From: Cyclobacteriaceae bacterium | GTDB lineage: Bacteria; Bacteroidota; Bacteroidia; Cytophagales; Cyclobacteriaceae | Length of the DNA: 15,574 nucleotides | Reading direction: 5' to 3' | Assembly: GCA_025358195.1 (NCBI GenBank) | Contig: JANYKP010000412.1 | Location: 1-15,574 of the forward strand | The notes under the pieces: generated by a model | The model's input: only the letters and a program-made list of their open reading frames with translations | Database searches by the model: none | Told to the model about the DNA's origin: nothing | Part shown: positions 6,734 to 14,056 of the stretch, one piece after another | Layout: every line of letters starts with the position of its first letter | How positions within the stretch are numbered: position 1 is the first letter of the stretch | Position numbers and translations under genes: made by a program

Positions 6734-8722
6734 TTACTTCGCTGTGCCCTTACCCTCAGGTGCAATTACACCCGTCGAGAACTTGATCGGTACATTGCTT
6801 CCGGCGGGTGATACTCGCGCATATCCCGACATTTCCTGATGGAGCGCTGAGCAGAAATCCGTGCAATAGAATGGAGACACGCCAACTTCATCGGGTACCC
6901 ATTTCAATGTTTGCGTTTCACCGGGCATGACCAGTATTTCAGCATTCGCTGCACCTTTTATTGCAAATCCATGAGGCACATCCCAATCCTGTTCCAGGTT
7001 AGTAACGTGGAAGTAAACTACATCACCCAATTTAATGCCCTCGATGTTATCAGGTACTAAATGAGAACGAATGGCAGTCATCGAAACATGAACTTCATTC
7101 CCTTTGCGGACCACTTTAGTTTCTTTTTCTCCTTTGGCTACATACGGATGATTGTTTTCTTCAATCTTAAAAATTTTGACAGAATTTGGCATGATCAAAC
7201 TTGCTGGAATGGCTTCTGCGTAATGCGGTTCACCAGTAGTGGGGAAGTCAAGCAACAGCTGCATTTTGTCTCCTGAAATATCATACAACTGGGCTGACTG
7301 GGTCAACTCAGGCCCGGTGGGCAAATAACGGTCTTTTGTAATTTTATTATAGGCAATTACATACTTACCGTGCGGCTTACGGGTAGATCCACCGGGAACA
7401 CTTAAGTGGCCAATGGAATAATAAGTATGCACTCTATCTAATACTTCCAGAGTCTTCACATTCCATTTCACAATTTCGGAGGAAACAAAAAAGGACGTAT
7501 ACGCATTACCTTTCTCATCAAACTCGGTGTGCAAAGGACCAAGGCCGGTTTTCTTCACTTCGCCATGTAAGGCCGATTCATACTTAATCACCGGTATTCC
7601 GGCAAATTCGCCTTCAAAATCCTTGTCGGCTATGGCTTTCTGAATTTTAGCAAATGAAAATACAGGTATCAATGCGGCTAATTTTCCCGAGGCAACGATA
7701 TATTCACCGGAAGGATCTGTATCACAGCCGTGGGGAGATTTGGGACATGGGATGAAATAGATAATATCTTTCAGAATTGTCGGATCAAGTTGCAACACTT
7801 CAGTCATCATTTCAGATGTAGCAGTATGAGTCTTTTCATCCAACAAATTGTGCGCATACTTTGCTTTTACTTTTACCCCTTTGCCCTGGGCAATATATTC
7901 TTCAGCCTTTTTCCAATTCACCGCCATGATAAAGTCCTTATCTTTTTGAGAGGCATTCACTTCCAGCAGGGTGTAGGCTTGTTCTGTATTATAACACGAA
8001 AAAAAGAACCAGCCATGAGAAGGTCCCTTGCCTGCTCTTGACAAGTCGAAATTCACACCCGGAGTTTTCAGCTGAAAGCCAATGCTCATGTGGCCCGATT
8101 GAGGATCTATTTTTATAAAACTAATGGTGCCTTTAAAATTCTCCTTATACGTACTGATAGGAACATCTCTATTCTCACCGATGGGTACACTAAAGCGCGT
8201 GCCTGCAACAATGTATTCACTGTTTTCGGTAATAAATGGCGACGAGTGATTGCCTCCGCTATTCGGGAGCTCCAGTATCTCCTCCGTTTTAAATGTTCTC
8301 AAACTTACACGGGCAACGCGCGGGGTATTATTTGCATTACCAAATGCCCAGCGACCATCGTGTTCGCCATTCGTCTGGGAAAGTGCGATATGATGAAGAT
8401 CATCCCACGGAACATAGCCATGAGAAGTATTTAGCATGGGTTTCGTCTCCTCACTATAGCCGTAGCCGTTTTCCGGGAATTGTGAGAACACCGGAAGAAT
8501 GCGGAAAAGCCTTCCGGAAGGAATGCCATAAATCGCCATTTGCCCGTTAAATCCTCCCGAAACGACGTTGTAAAACTCATCGTACTTGCCGGGAGCCACA
8601 TAGACTTTTGATGCTGCATTTCCTACCACTGCTTCTTGCGGGCCTTTAGGTTTGCAGCCTTGAAAAATAAAGACCGACCCGGCCAGAAAGAAAAACGCGA
8701 TTGATTTGATTAATTTTTTCAT
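6734..8722 (-). CDS. nosZ: Nitrous oxide reductase, clade II (Sec-type) NosZ
   Basis: A 662-residue enzyme that reduces N2O to N2. The N-terminus is a Sec/lipoprotein-type signal (MKKLIKSIAF..., Cys23 after FQG) without a twin-arginine motif, which marks the clade II form. A seven-bladed propeller holds the tetranuclear CuZ centre. All seven His ligands can be assigned: H110 and H111 (DDLHHI), H159 (GGNHSSPF), H331 (PHGCD), H398 (LHTEF), H439 (GHLSVPGG) and H500 (EPHYAE). The C-terminal cupredoxin domain carries the CuA ligands H584 (PHGFAI), C620, C624, H628 and M631 (FYCTDFCSALHQEM). No key residue is missing. It is the second gene of its operon, 35 bases after the cytochrome gene, and is followed by a terminator. 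Confidence 0.97.
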   Translation of the reverse strand: MKKLIKSIAFFFLAGSVFIFQGCKPKGPQEAVVGNAASKVYVAPGKYDEFYNVVSGGFNGQMAIYGIPSGRLFRILPVFSQFPENGYGYSEETKPMLNTSHGYVPWDDLHHIALSQTNGEHDGRWAFGNANNTPRVARVSLRTFKTEEILELPNSGGNHSSPFITENSEYIVAGTRFSVPIGENRDVPISTYKENFKGTISFIKIDPQSGHMSIGFQLKTPGVNFDLSRAGKGPSHGWFFFSCYNTEQAYTLLEVNASQKDKDFIMAVNWKKAEEYIAQGKGVKVKAKYAHNLLDEKTHTATSEMMTEVLQLDPTILKDIIYFIPCPKSPHGCDTDPSGEYIVASGKLAALIPVFSFAKIQKAIADKDFEGEFAGIPVIKYESALHGEVKKTGLGPLHTEFDEKGNAYTSFFVSSEIVKWNVKTLEVLDRVHTYYSIGHLSVPGGSTRKPHGKYVIAYNKITKDRYLPTGPELTQSAQLYDISGDKMQLLLDFPTTGEPHYAEAIPASLIMPNSVKIFKIEENNHPYVAKGEKETKVVRKGNEVHVSMTAIRSHLVPDNIEGIKLGDVVYFHVTNLEQDWDVPHGFAIKGAANAEILVMPGETQTLKWVPDEVGVSPFYCTDFCSALHQEMSGYARVSPAGSNVPIKFSTGVIAPEGKGTAK

Positions 8723-8757
8723 TGGGTATCGTTATGGTTGAATTTTTTAAGGATCAT

Positions 8758-9225
8758 TTACTTTGCGCCGTCATTTTGACGCATGAATTCAAGAATATCC
8801 CTGGCGTCACCGATGGACACATTTTGATTAGGCATTCTTACCAAACAGAGTTCAAAGAGTTTTTGCGCTTCCGGATCTTTGTCCAACATGACATCCACAT
8901 TGGTAATCATATTCATTACCCACTCCGGTTGTCTGCGTTTAGTAACATCCTTCCATCCAGGGCCTACGACGCGTTCAGTAGTAAGCCGATGACATGCCGA
9001 ACATTTCATTTCAAAAATCGCCAGTCCACGTCCTACTCGCTCCTGTTCCAGTGGAGTCTTCAGTGTAACTTTTTTCACAGCACCGATCCCTTTTGTCGGG
9101 TCGGCAATAATGTCTTCCACCGCTGATTTGGTGGGTTGATCAGGATATTGTTCCTGGTTTTTGGGTTTGTCGGGCGCACAGGCTAACGTCATGGCTGCAA
9201 TTCCGATAAAGATTAAATATTTCAT
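8758..9225 (-). CDS. Monohaem c-type cytochrome lipoprotein, probable electron donor to NosZ
   Basis: A 155-residue exported protein. The lipoprotein signal ends MTLA before Cys16. A charged linker leads to a class I cytochrome c domain with one haem site, KCSACHR (C75, C78, H79). A likely axial Met is in VRMPNQN (M131). The WKDVTKRRQ segment and the DILEFMRQ C-terminal helix fit the fold. ATG at 9223-9225 is chosen; the frame extends upstream only through a TTG codon. It is the first gene of the nos operon, and a small cytochrome directly upstream of clade II nosZ is a natural electron donor; that role is inferred from position. Its promoter has the best regulatory signal in the window (9279-9323). 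Confidence 0.93.
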   Translation of the reverse strand: MKYLIFIGIAAMTLACAPDKPKNQEQYPDQPTKSAVEDIIADPTKGIGAVKKVTLKTPLEQERVGRGLAIFEMKCSACHRLTTERVVGPGWKDVTKRRQPEWVMNMITNVDVMLDKDPEAQKLFELCLVRMPNQNVSIGDARDILEFMRQNDGAK

Positions 9226-9278
9226 ATGCTTCTGGTTTTTGTACAAGGCAAAATCATTTTACCTGTTTTTTGATGTTA

Positions 9279-9286
9279 CAAACCTA
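9279..9286 (-). promoter_or_regulatory. -7 promoter element of the nos operon
   Basis: On the minus strand this reads TAGGTTTG, a perfect match to the Bacteroidota TAnnTTTG consensus. A TTTG that could serve as the -33 element lies at 9303-9306 (spacing of 16 bases, slightly short). The transcript should start near 9274, about 50 bases before the cytochrome ATG. Confidence 0.7.
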
Positions 9287-9307
9287 CCTCGTACCCTTTG
9301 GTCAAAA

Positions 9308-9323
9308 CATGACTTTTGTCAGA
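9308..9323 (-). promoter_or_regulatory. Crp/Fnr-type operator (site C), nos operon promoter
   Basis: CATGAC-TTTT-GTCAGA: the core TGAC-N4-GTCA is a perfect 4+4 inverted repeat. Its centre (9315.5) is 36.5 bases from the last base of the -7 element at 9279-9286, which puts it at about -41.5 from the expected transcript start. This is the classic position for a Crp/Fnr-family activator touching RNA polymerase. The remainder of the 303-base gap (9226-9528) holds only this promoter and the terminator of the upstream gene. Confidence 0.68.
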
Positions 9324-9434
9324 TAGCGGTATGATTTTGTTTGAGTGCCCTATCAGTAACGGGGTAACAGCGGGCAATTGTGATCGATTGGAACATCGGA
9401 TAGTTGATCCCTTTTCGTAACCGGCAGACGAGTC

Positions 9435-9474
9435 AAAAAAAATAAAAATCGATCCGGATTTATCTTAGAATCCG
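9435..9474 (-). terminator. Probable intrinsic terminator of the 122-residue unknown gene
   Basis: A 6-bp stem, CGGATT (9455-9460) with AATCCG (9469-9474), has an 8-base loop. On the minus strand it is followed by a T-rich tract (GATCGATTTTTATTTTTTTT, 9435-9454). The stem is short and only half GC, but the T tract is long. It starts about 55 bases after the stop of the gene at 9529-9897. Confidence 0.55.
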
Positions 9475-9528
9475 AATGATTGACAACGCCCATGCGTGGC
9501 CATTGTGGCTAAGGATCGACTCACCGAG

Positions 9529-9897
9529 TTAGATGTCAATAGCCAATTGTACATACCCAAGTTTGTTCTCTTCTTCGAGCGTGAATTTCTCGCGGACCGG
9601 CAATGCGCGTCTGCTGTCTGCTAATTTTCGAACGATCTCAACCGTCAACTCAAAAACATCACGGAAGTTGTCTTTCAGCTCATAAATGGTCATATAGGGC
9701 AAGATTTCAATAACCCCTTCCTGATGCGATGCCCTGCATGCCAACAGTTTTTTGCTAGGCCCAACCAATTTTTTGGATGAAATAGCCCCTGTTTTGCTGG
9801 GTTTTGCAAAGAATTCAATTTCTAAATTTGGAAACATGCTGGCAAATTCCTCTTGGATGGCAAAAATTTTCCGATGGTCGTTGATAACAATTTTCAT
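9529..9897 (-). CDS. Conserved-looking protein of unknown function, 122 residues
   Basis: A soluble, charged protein with no signal peptide, membrane segment or metal motif; the only Cys is C54. It begins MKIVINDHRKIFAIQEEF, followed by FFAKPSKTGAISSKKLVG, GVIEILPYMTIYELKDNF and a C-terminal EEENKLGYVQLAIDI. The KPSKTGAISSKKLVGPSKK stretch is basic. From memory, similar short proteins occur in Bacteroidota as hypothetical proteins; I know of no function. It is monocistronic: its own promoter-like element and operator lie upstream (10018-10063) and a terminator lies downstream. The operator matches those of the nos and fasciclin/haemoglobin genes, so it may belong to the same low-oxygen or nitrogen-oxide response. 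Confidence 0.82.
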   Translation of the reverse strand: MKIVINDHRKIFAIQEEFASMFPNLEIEFFAKPSKTGAISSKKLVGPSKKLLACRASHQEGVIEILPYMTIYELKDNFRDVFELTVEIVRKLADSRRALPVREKFTLEEENKLGYVQLAIDI

Positions 9898-10017
9898 TTT
9901 AGTTTTAATTTATTGAGTTCTCAAAAGCAACATCCCCAGTCCCTGTCCTTATAGCTCATATAGCTCAGGTCTTTTTAAAGCCCTTGGTGGTACTTTGGGT
10001 AATTTTTAAAGGTTCAC

Positions 10018-10025
10018 CAAAGTAA
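10018..10025 (-). promoter_or_regulatory. Possible -7 promoter element of the 122-residue unknown gene
   Basis: On the minus strand this reads TTACTTTG, a 5-of-6 match to TAnnTTTG, 37.5 bases from the centre of site D. The implied transcript has a leader of roughly 115 bases before the ATG at 9897. Within that leader is a 9-base tandem repeat of TATAGCTCA (9950-9967). Confidence 0.45.
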
Positions 10026-10047
10026 GCTGAATGCCTCGCTTCATTGG

Positions 10048-10063
10048 ATGACATTAATCAGTT
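10048..10063 (-). promoter_or_regulatory. Crp/Fnr-type operator (site D), unknown-gene promoter
   Basis: GATGAC-ATTA-ATCAGT, with the core TGAC-N4-ATCA as in site B. It lies in the 255-base gap between the end of the cbb3 operon and the unknown gene, with near-identical spacing to a -7-like element as at the nos promoter. Confidence 0.5.
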
Positions 10064-10101
10064 CAAAAAATGATTTAGATTAGATTGATCCGTCCGGCTA
10101 G

Positions 10102-10122
10102 GAACCTCGTTGTTTGAGGTTC
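10102..10122 (-). terminator. Stem-loop at the end of the cbb3 operon
   Basis: A perfect 7-bp inverted repeat, GAACCTC (10102-10108) with GAGGTTC (10116-10122), has a 7-base loop, about 30 bases after the last stop of the operon. No T tract follows on the minus strand, so this may be an RNA 3'-end stabiliser or a weak terminator and not a standard intrinsic terminator. Confidence 0.45.
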
Positions 10123-10152
10123 GCGCCATGCCAATCAGGAGCCGATAGTTGA

Positions 10153-10836
10153 TTACTTACAGGTCACGATCGATTCTTCCTGCTGCGGATAGATATTTTC
10201 ATGATAATGCACATAAATGCTCCTGGTGATTAAAAGCGCTCCCAGCGCAATCATGACCACCGTTGAAAGATTCCGAAAAGTAAAATTAAAGCGATTAATT
10301 AACACGTGCATGATGGATGTAAAGCCCAGCATCACAGGCAATGTACCAACACCAAAAATCACCATGAAAAGGAAGCCGTTGGCAGCATTGGCAACCGTAA
10401 GACAATAAGTCAACGCCAGGTACGTCAGACCACACGGCAAAAGCCCATTCAGCATACCCATGATTGAAATGGAGAAGATTGTTTTTTCCTGCAAAAATTT
10501 TGAGAACAGGCATTTGATCCTAATCGTAATTCTTAGTATGATACTGGAGAGCAATGGAATGCGGAGGTAGCTGCTGCCTGCCAATCCCAGGATAATCAAC
10601 ACACTTCCCAATAAGACGGTGAGAATATTTTGAAATCCGGAAAGTCTGAACAGCGACCCAAAAGTGCTGACCAAAGCGCCCAATAATCCGTACGTAAAAA
10701 TCCTTCCGCTGTTATACACCAAGCGGTTGATGAAAAATGGTTTTTGCAAAGTTGTTACAGCTATCGCCAGCGGGCTGCACATACCCAGACAATGGAAACT
10801 GCCTGCAAGTCCTATTAACAGCGCGGTGAGCCACAT
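10153..10836 (-). CDS. SafE/DsbD_2-like membrane protein of the cbb3 operon
   Basis: A 227-residue integral membrane protein with about six hydrophobic segments. The first helix carries the family motif SFHCLGMCSP (H15, C16, M19, C20), and a later helix has GMLNGLLPCGLTYLAL with a second conserved Cys. These are marks of the DsbD_2 / sulfite exporter TauE-SafE group; the usual motif is HCLGMCGP, so Ser replaces Gly here. Proteins of this type sit at the end of Bacteroidota cco operons and are thought to help oxidase assembly, perhaps by moving copper or reducing power; the actual substrate is not known. It starts 2 bases after the FixH-like gene. Confidence 0.87.
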   Translation of the reverse strand: MWLTALLIGLAGSFHCLGMCSPLAIAVTTLQKPFFINRLVYNSGRIFTYGLLGALVSTFGSLFRLSGFQNILTVLLGSVLIILGLAGSSYLRIPLLSSIILRITIRIKCLFSKFLQEKTIFSISIMGMLNGLLPCGLTYLALTYCLTVANAANGFLFMVIFGVGTLPVMLGFTSIMHVLINRFNFTFRNLSTVVMIALGALLITRSIYVHYHENIYPQQEESIVTCK

Positions 10837-10838
10837 GA

Positions 10839-11267
10839 TTAAAGAATTATTACCTGTTCGACATAATACTCTTTGCCCTTCATGGACCAGCGCATTTTTA
10901 CACGATACATTCCCTTTGGAAAGGAGCGTATGTCAAATCGCTGGATCGTTTCCGTTGACGTATGAAGGATAAATTGCTTGTCAAATCGCGGATCGGATGG
11001 CCGGAATACTTTCACTTCGCCCCCCTCGAGATTGTTAAATTGACTGAATTGTATTTCCAATGCCTGGCCCGTGAATGCAATCACTGGTTTTTCCTCGAGG
11101 CGAGCGGTGTTGTTCATACGGTCGATTTGTTGCTGATAAGCCAATTCCTCCTGATAATAATTTTTTGACACCAGGCTAATATCTTGCCGCACGCAAATAA
11201 CTACGAGAATACCGATGAAAACCGCAAACAAGACAAACGAAACAATGATCCATTTTCCCCAATTCAT
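10839..11267 (-). CDS. fixH: FixH/CcoH-like cbb3 oxidase assembly protein
   Basis: A 142-residue protein with one N-terminal membrane anchor (about residues 5-27) and a periplasmic domain. The NWGKWIIVSFVLFA opening, the VSKNYYQEELAYQQQIDR segment after the anchor and the FPKGMYRVKMRWSMKGKEYYVEQ C-terminal strand pattern are typical of the FixH family. FixH/CcoH is needed for stable assembly of cbb3 oxidase. Its ATG overlaps the ccoG stop by 4 bases. Confidence 0.9.
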   Translation of the reverse strand: MNWGKWIIVSFVLFAVFIGILVVICVRQDISLVSKNYYQEELAYQQQIDRMNNTARLEEKPVIAFTGQALEIQFSQFNNLEGGEVKVFRPSDPRFDKQFILHTSTETIQRFDIRSFPKGMYRVKMRWSMKGKEYYVEQVIIL

Positions 11268-12733
11268 AATGATGAACCTTTGGATTTGTTAATGACGGGT
11301 CCGATAAATTTAACCTTTACCCTTTCCAGTAATCTTCCCTCTTGATAAACACCCAGAAATACGACGGTCCGGGCGGTGGTTATATCCACAGCAGGAATTT
11401 TAATAAAATAAATTGTTCTTAAGAAGCCTCCTGCCGGAACTATTAAAAGTTTGCCGTCGGGGGCTACCAGTGAAGCACTGGCTGGTGATTCGACTTTGAT
11501 TTGGAGAGGCAAGTCTTCAAATGTTTTATTAACAAATTCAACATTGTAGAGGTTGGTGATGAAGTCACCTTCACTTCGTTGAAACAAGGTACCCGAAACT
11601 TTGAATACATTGGTTTCAACATCCGAGCGGGTTAGCAGCGAAAAACTTAGAAAGCCCACCAACGCTATCAACACAACAGCATACCCAATCATCCTTGGTG
11701 TGAGGAGTCTCGTTATCCCATGCTGGATTGAATTGTACGACGCATAGCGGATCAACCCTTTCGGCTTGCCGATCTTGAGCATCACTTCATCACAGATATC
11801 TATGCAGGCTGTACAGTTTACGCATTCGAGTTGCGTTCCGTTCCGGATGTCAATACCGGTTGGGCAAACGTGGATACATAATTTACAGTCGATACAACCG
11901 TTGGACTTTTCTTCCACCGCCGGGTTCTTTTTCAATTTTCCGCGAGGTTCACCCCGCAACCAATCGTAAGCCACCACAATCGAATCTTTTGTCAATAAGA
12001 CACTTTGAAGCCTTCCATACGGGCAAACCGCCACACATGCCTGTTCACGGAATTTGGCAAACACACCACAGAATATTCCCGCAAAAGCAACGAGTCCTGT
12101 AAAGCCGGTCAGATTTTCTGAAGGTGAATGACGGATAATTTCAAGCGTTTGATTGATCCCTATCAGATAAGCCATCGCGGTATGTGCGATCAAGACTGAG
12201 ATCATAATAAATAAGGTGTACTTGAGTGTCTTCTTGAAGATTTTACTGAAACCGAAAGGTTCGTCCATTAATCTTCGTTGTGCGGGGGCCTCGCCTTCAA
12301 TCCAGTATTCAATTTTGCGAAAGATCATTTCCATGAATAATGTTTGAGGACACAACCATCCACACCAGATTCTGCCAAAGACCACAGTGAAAAGGATGAT
12401 GAAGACGAACAAGGTAATGAGTGTGATTGCCAGCAAAACGAAATCCTGAGGCCAGAATGCTTGACCAAGGATAACAAACTTCCGTTCAAAAATATTCAGC
12501 AACAGTAAAGGGCGGCCTCCAATTTTCAGAAAAGGTCCGCTAAAGAAAATGGATAGCAGCACCACGGTGACCACCATGCGCCACCGGTGAAGAGCGCCTC
12601 CCGGCTTTTTCGGAAATAACCATATCCTTTTGCCTTTTTCATCCACGGTGGCAATGGTATCCCGAAACTCTTCATCATAGCGATACAAATCGTCGTTGGC
12701 GTGTGTCATTTCCATTCTCGAAGGATGGCTCAC
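11264..12733 (-). CDS. ccoG: CcoG (RdxA/FixG), polyferredoxin-type cbb3 oxidase assembly factor
   Basis: A 489-residue membrane protein with about five hydrophobic segments: residues 52-70, 97-119, 172-192, 208-226 and 350-368. The RIWCGWLCPQTLFME motif (C124, C129) and VAVCPYGR (C233, C237) are CcoG hallmarks. Two [4Fe-4S] ferredoxin sites follow: C280, C283, C286, C290 and C304, C307, C310, C314. The C-terminal IG-type FixG domain runs from about residue 375. CcoG is known to reduce Cu(II) to Cu(I) during CuB insertion into cbb3 oxidase. The start is a GTG in a 4-base overlap with ccoP; an ATG at 12713-12715 six codons later is an alternative. Confidence 0.94.
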   Translation of the reverse strand: MSHPSRMEMTHANDDLYRYDEEFRDTIATVDEKGKRIWLFPKKPGGALHRWRMVVTVVLLSIFFSGPFLKIGGRPLLLLNIFERKFVILGQAFWPQDFVLLAITLITLFVFIILFTVVFGRIWCGWLCPQTLFMEMIFRKIEYWIEGEAPAQRRLMDEPFGFSKIFKKTLKYTLFIMISVLIAHTAMAYLIGINQTLEIIRHSPSENLTGFTGLVAFAGIFCGVFAKFREQACVAVCPYGRLQSVLLTKDSIVVAYDWLRGEPRGKLKKNPAVEEKSNGCIDCKLCIHVCPTGIDIRNGTQLECVNCTACIDICDEVMLKIGKPKGLIRYASYNSIQHGITRLLTPRMIGYAVVLIALVGFLSFSLLTRSDVETNVFKVSGTLFQRSEGDFITNLYNVEFVNKTFEDLPLQIKVESPASASLVAPDGKLLIVPAGGFLRTIYFIKIPAVDITTARTVVFLGVYQEGRLLERVKVKFIGPVINKSKGSSL

Positions 12734-13821
12734 TTATTATTCATCAAGGCGCTCACTTTTGTGCTATCCCTTGCTGTGGTATCCGGTTTAGGTTTGAACA
12801 GTTCTCCCTGTGGCGCCTTGGCATTTTGCAGCGTGGTGCCCTGCAGGCTCATCACATAAAAGGCAACATCACGAACATCCTTTTGGCTCATGACTTTGCC
12901 CCATGCCGGCATCGCCTTTTCAACCACACCGTTCTTGATCGTAGTGAATATATTTTTGATTTCGCCACCGTGTAGCCAATACGCATCACTCAAATTAGGA
13001 CCAATGGTGTTCCCACCGCCGTCATTCCGGTGACATGATCCACAGTTACTGCTCATGAATACTAATCTGCCCCTCGCGACGATGGCCGCATCATTGGTAA
13101 AGTTGAGGTTATTCTCGTCAATCACCGCAACCGGCTGCGATGCTTTCAATATTCTTGCTTGCGTTTCGGCCAGGGAAACCTCATTGTGATATTCTTCTTC
13201 AGACAACGGCAAGGAATCGAAAAGGTGGAATACCAACATATATACCACCGCAAATACGATCGTCCCATAGAACAATCCCTTCCACCACGGAGGCAGGTGA
13301 TTATCCAGCTCGCGAATACCATCATAATTGTGAGCCAGCTCAATATTTTTTTCCTCTGCAAGGGGAACCATCGCATTAGCATTTTGCCAAAACTTCATCC
13401 ACCAGTGCTGTGGGGCAACATAGGATACTCCCAATTTTGATGCCTTTTCCAAGGCTGCTTTCTCTACGAAAACATTCAGGACCTTCATCACGATGATCGC
13501 CACGCTCAACGTCAAGAGGATGACAATGAAAACAAAAACGCAAATAAAGTATATGTGAAACAGTGGGTGGTTGATGGGGTCATCCCAAAATGTTTTTGCA
13601 GTAAGCCCGGTATCCTGAGCCCATACCCGAAGGGAACTTAGCATCAAAAAGACCGTCACTAGAATTGGATTTTTTATACTGATTACTTTTTTCTGTCTAT
13701 GCTTTTTCTGACAGCGTTCGCAATCATGCTGACATTCTATTTTCAGCGGGTGCCCCGGTCCTTTATCAGTTGAAGTGTCCATGGTCATGACCAAGGGTTT
13801 TTCATCTTTGTGGCAACTCAT
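12730..13821 (-). CDS. ccoP: CcoP, cbb3 oxidase cytochrome c subunit with one haem motif
   Basis: A 363-residue protein. The sequence YDGIRELDNHLPPWWKGLFY (residues 166-185) is the CcoP signature before the membrane helix at 181-201. Another hydrophobic segment lies at 86-115, and a signal-like one at 51-69 ends VWAQ. The periplasmic cytochrome domain has a single CxxCH (C260-H264) with Met304 (KAMPAWG) as the likely axial ligand; proteobacterial CcoP usually has two haems. The N-terminus before the first hydrophobic segment is unusual: Cys3, Cys30, Cys34, Cys37, His32 and His41 form a CxxxCxxC-xxx-H cluster that could bind metal. Later ATGs at codons 12 and 14 would still keep this cluster. 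It overlaps ccoQ and ccoG by 4 bases each. Confidence 0.93.
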   Translation of the reverse strand: MSCHKDEKPLVMTMDTSTDKGPGHPLKIECQHDCERCQKKHRQKKVISIKNPILVTVFLMLSSLRVWAQDTGLTAKTFWDDPINHPLFHIYFICVFVFIVILLTLSVAIIVMKVLNVFVEKAALEKASKLGVSYVAPQHWWMKFWQNANAMVPLAEEKNIELAHNYDGIRELDNHLPPWWKGLFYGTIVFAVVYMLVFHLFDSLPLSEEEYHNEVSLAETQARILKASQPVAVIDENNLNFTNDAAIVARGRLVFMSSNCGSCHRNDGGGNTIGPNLSDAYWLHGGEIKNIFTTIKNGVVEKAMPAWGKVMSQKDVRDVAFYVMSLQGTTLQNAKAPQGELFKPKPDTTARDSTKVSALMNNK

Positions 13822-14021
13822 GATAAATCAAGTTTTTTTTGTCCGACAAGGGTCTTATCGGATCCATCATCGAGTGGCAATTGTTCCATCTGACGAATGA
13901 AATCCTTATCAGCAGTAAATACATACCACAGTAAGCAAAGGAAAAACAGGAAGAAAATTACAAACGAGATCACCGGCCAGATGGCGATGTTTTCGATGCT
14001 TTGAAGTACATTGTTATACAT
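13818..14021 (-). CDS. ccoQ: CcoQ-like small subunit of cbb3 oxidase
   Basis: A 67-residue protein with one membrane helix (about residues 14-35, PVISFVIFFLFFLCLLWYVF) and a short charged tail. Size, topology and position between ccoNO and ccoP match CcoQ, which stabilises the cbb3 complex. Sequence conservation in this family is low, so the call rests mostly on context. Its stop overlaps the ccoP start by 4 bases. Confidence 0.82.
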   Translation of the reverse strand: MYNNVLQSIENIAIWPVISFVIFFLFFLCLLWYVFTADKDFIRQMEQLPLDDGSDKTLVGQKKLDLS

Positions 14022-14056
14022 TGCCTTTCACGTTTAGTCCTATAACAGAAAAATTT

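Noticed and set aside
8722..9126. 134-codon open frame on the plus strand opposite the cytochrome c gene
   Set aside because: The opposite strand encodes a clear lipoprotein cytochrome with CxxCH; the plus-strand product resembles nothing.
9226..9246. Upstream extensions by TTG codons of the cytochrome, fasciclin, haemoglobin and nosF frames
   Set aside because: In each case an ATG a little downstream gives a standard signal peptide or family-typical N-terminus; the TTG extensions add atypical residues.
9950..9967. Tandem repeat of TATAGCTCA
   Set aside because: Only two copies of 9 bases; noted in the leader of the unknown gene but no function can be supported.
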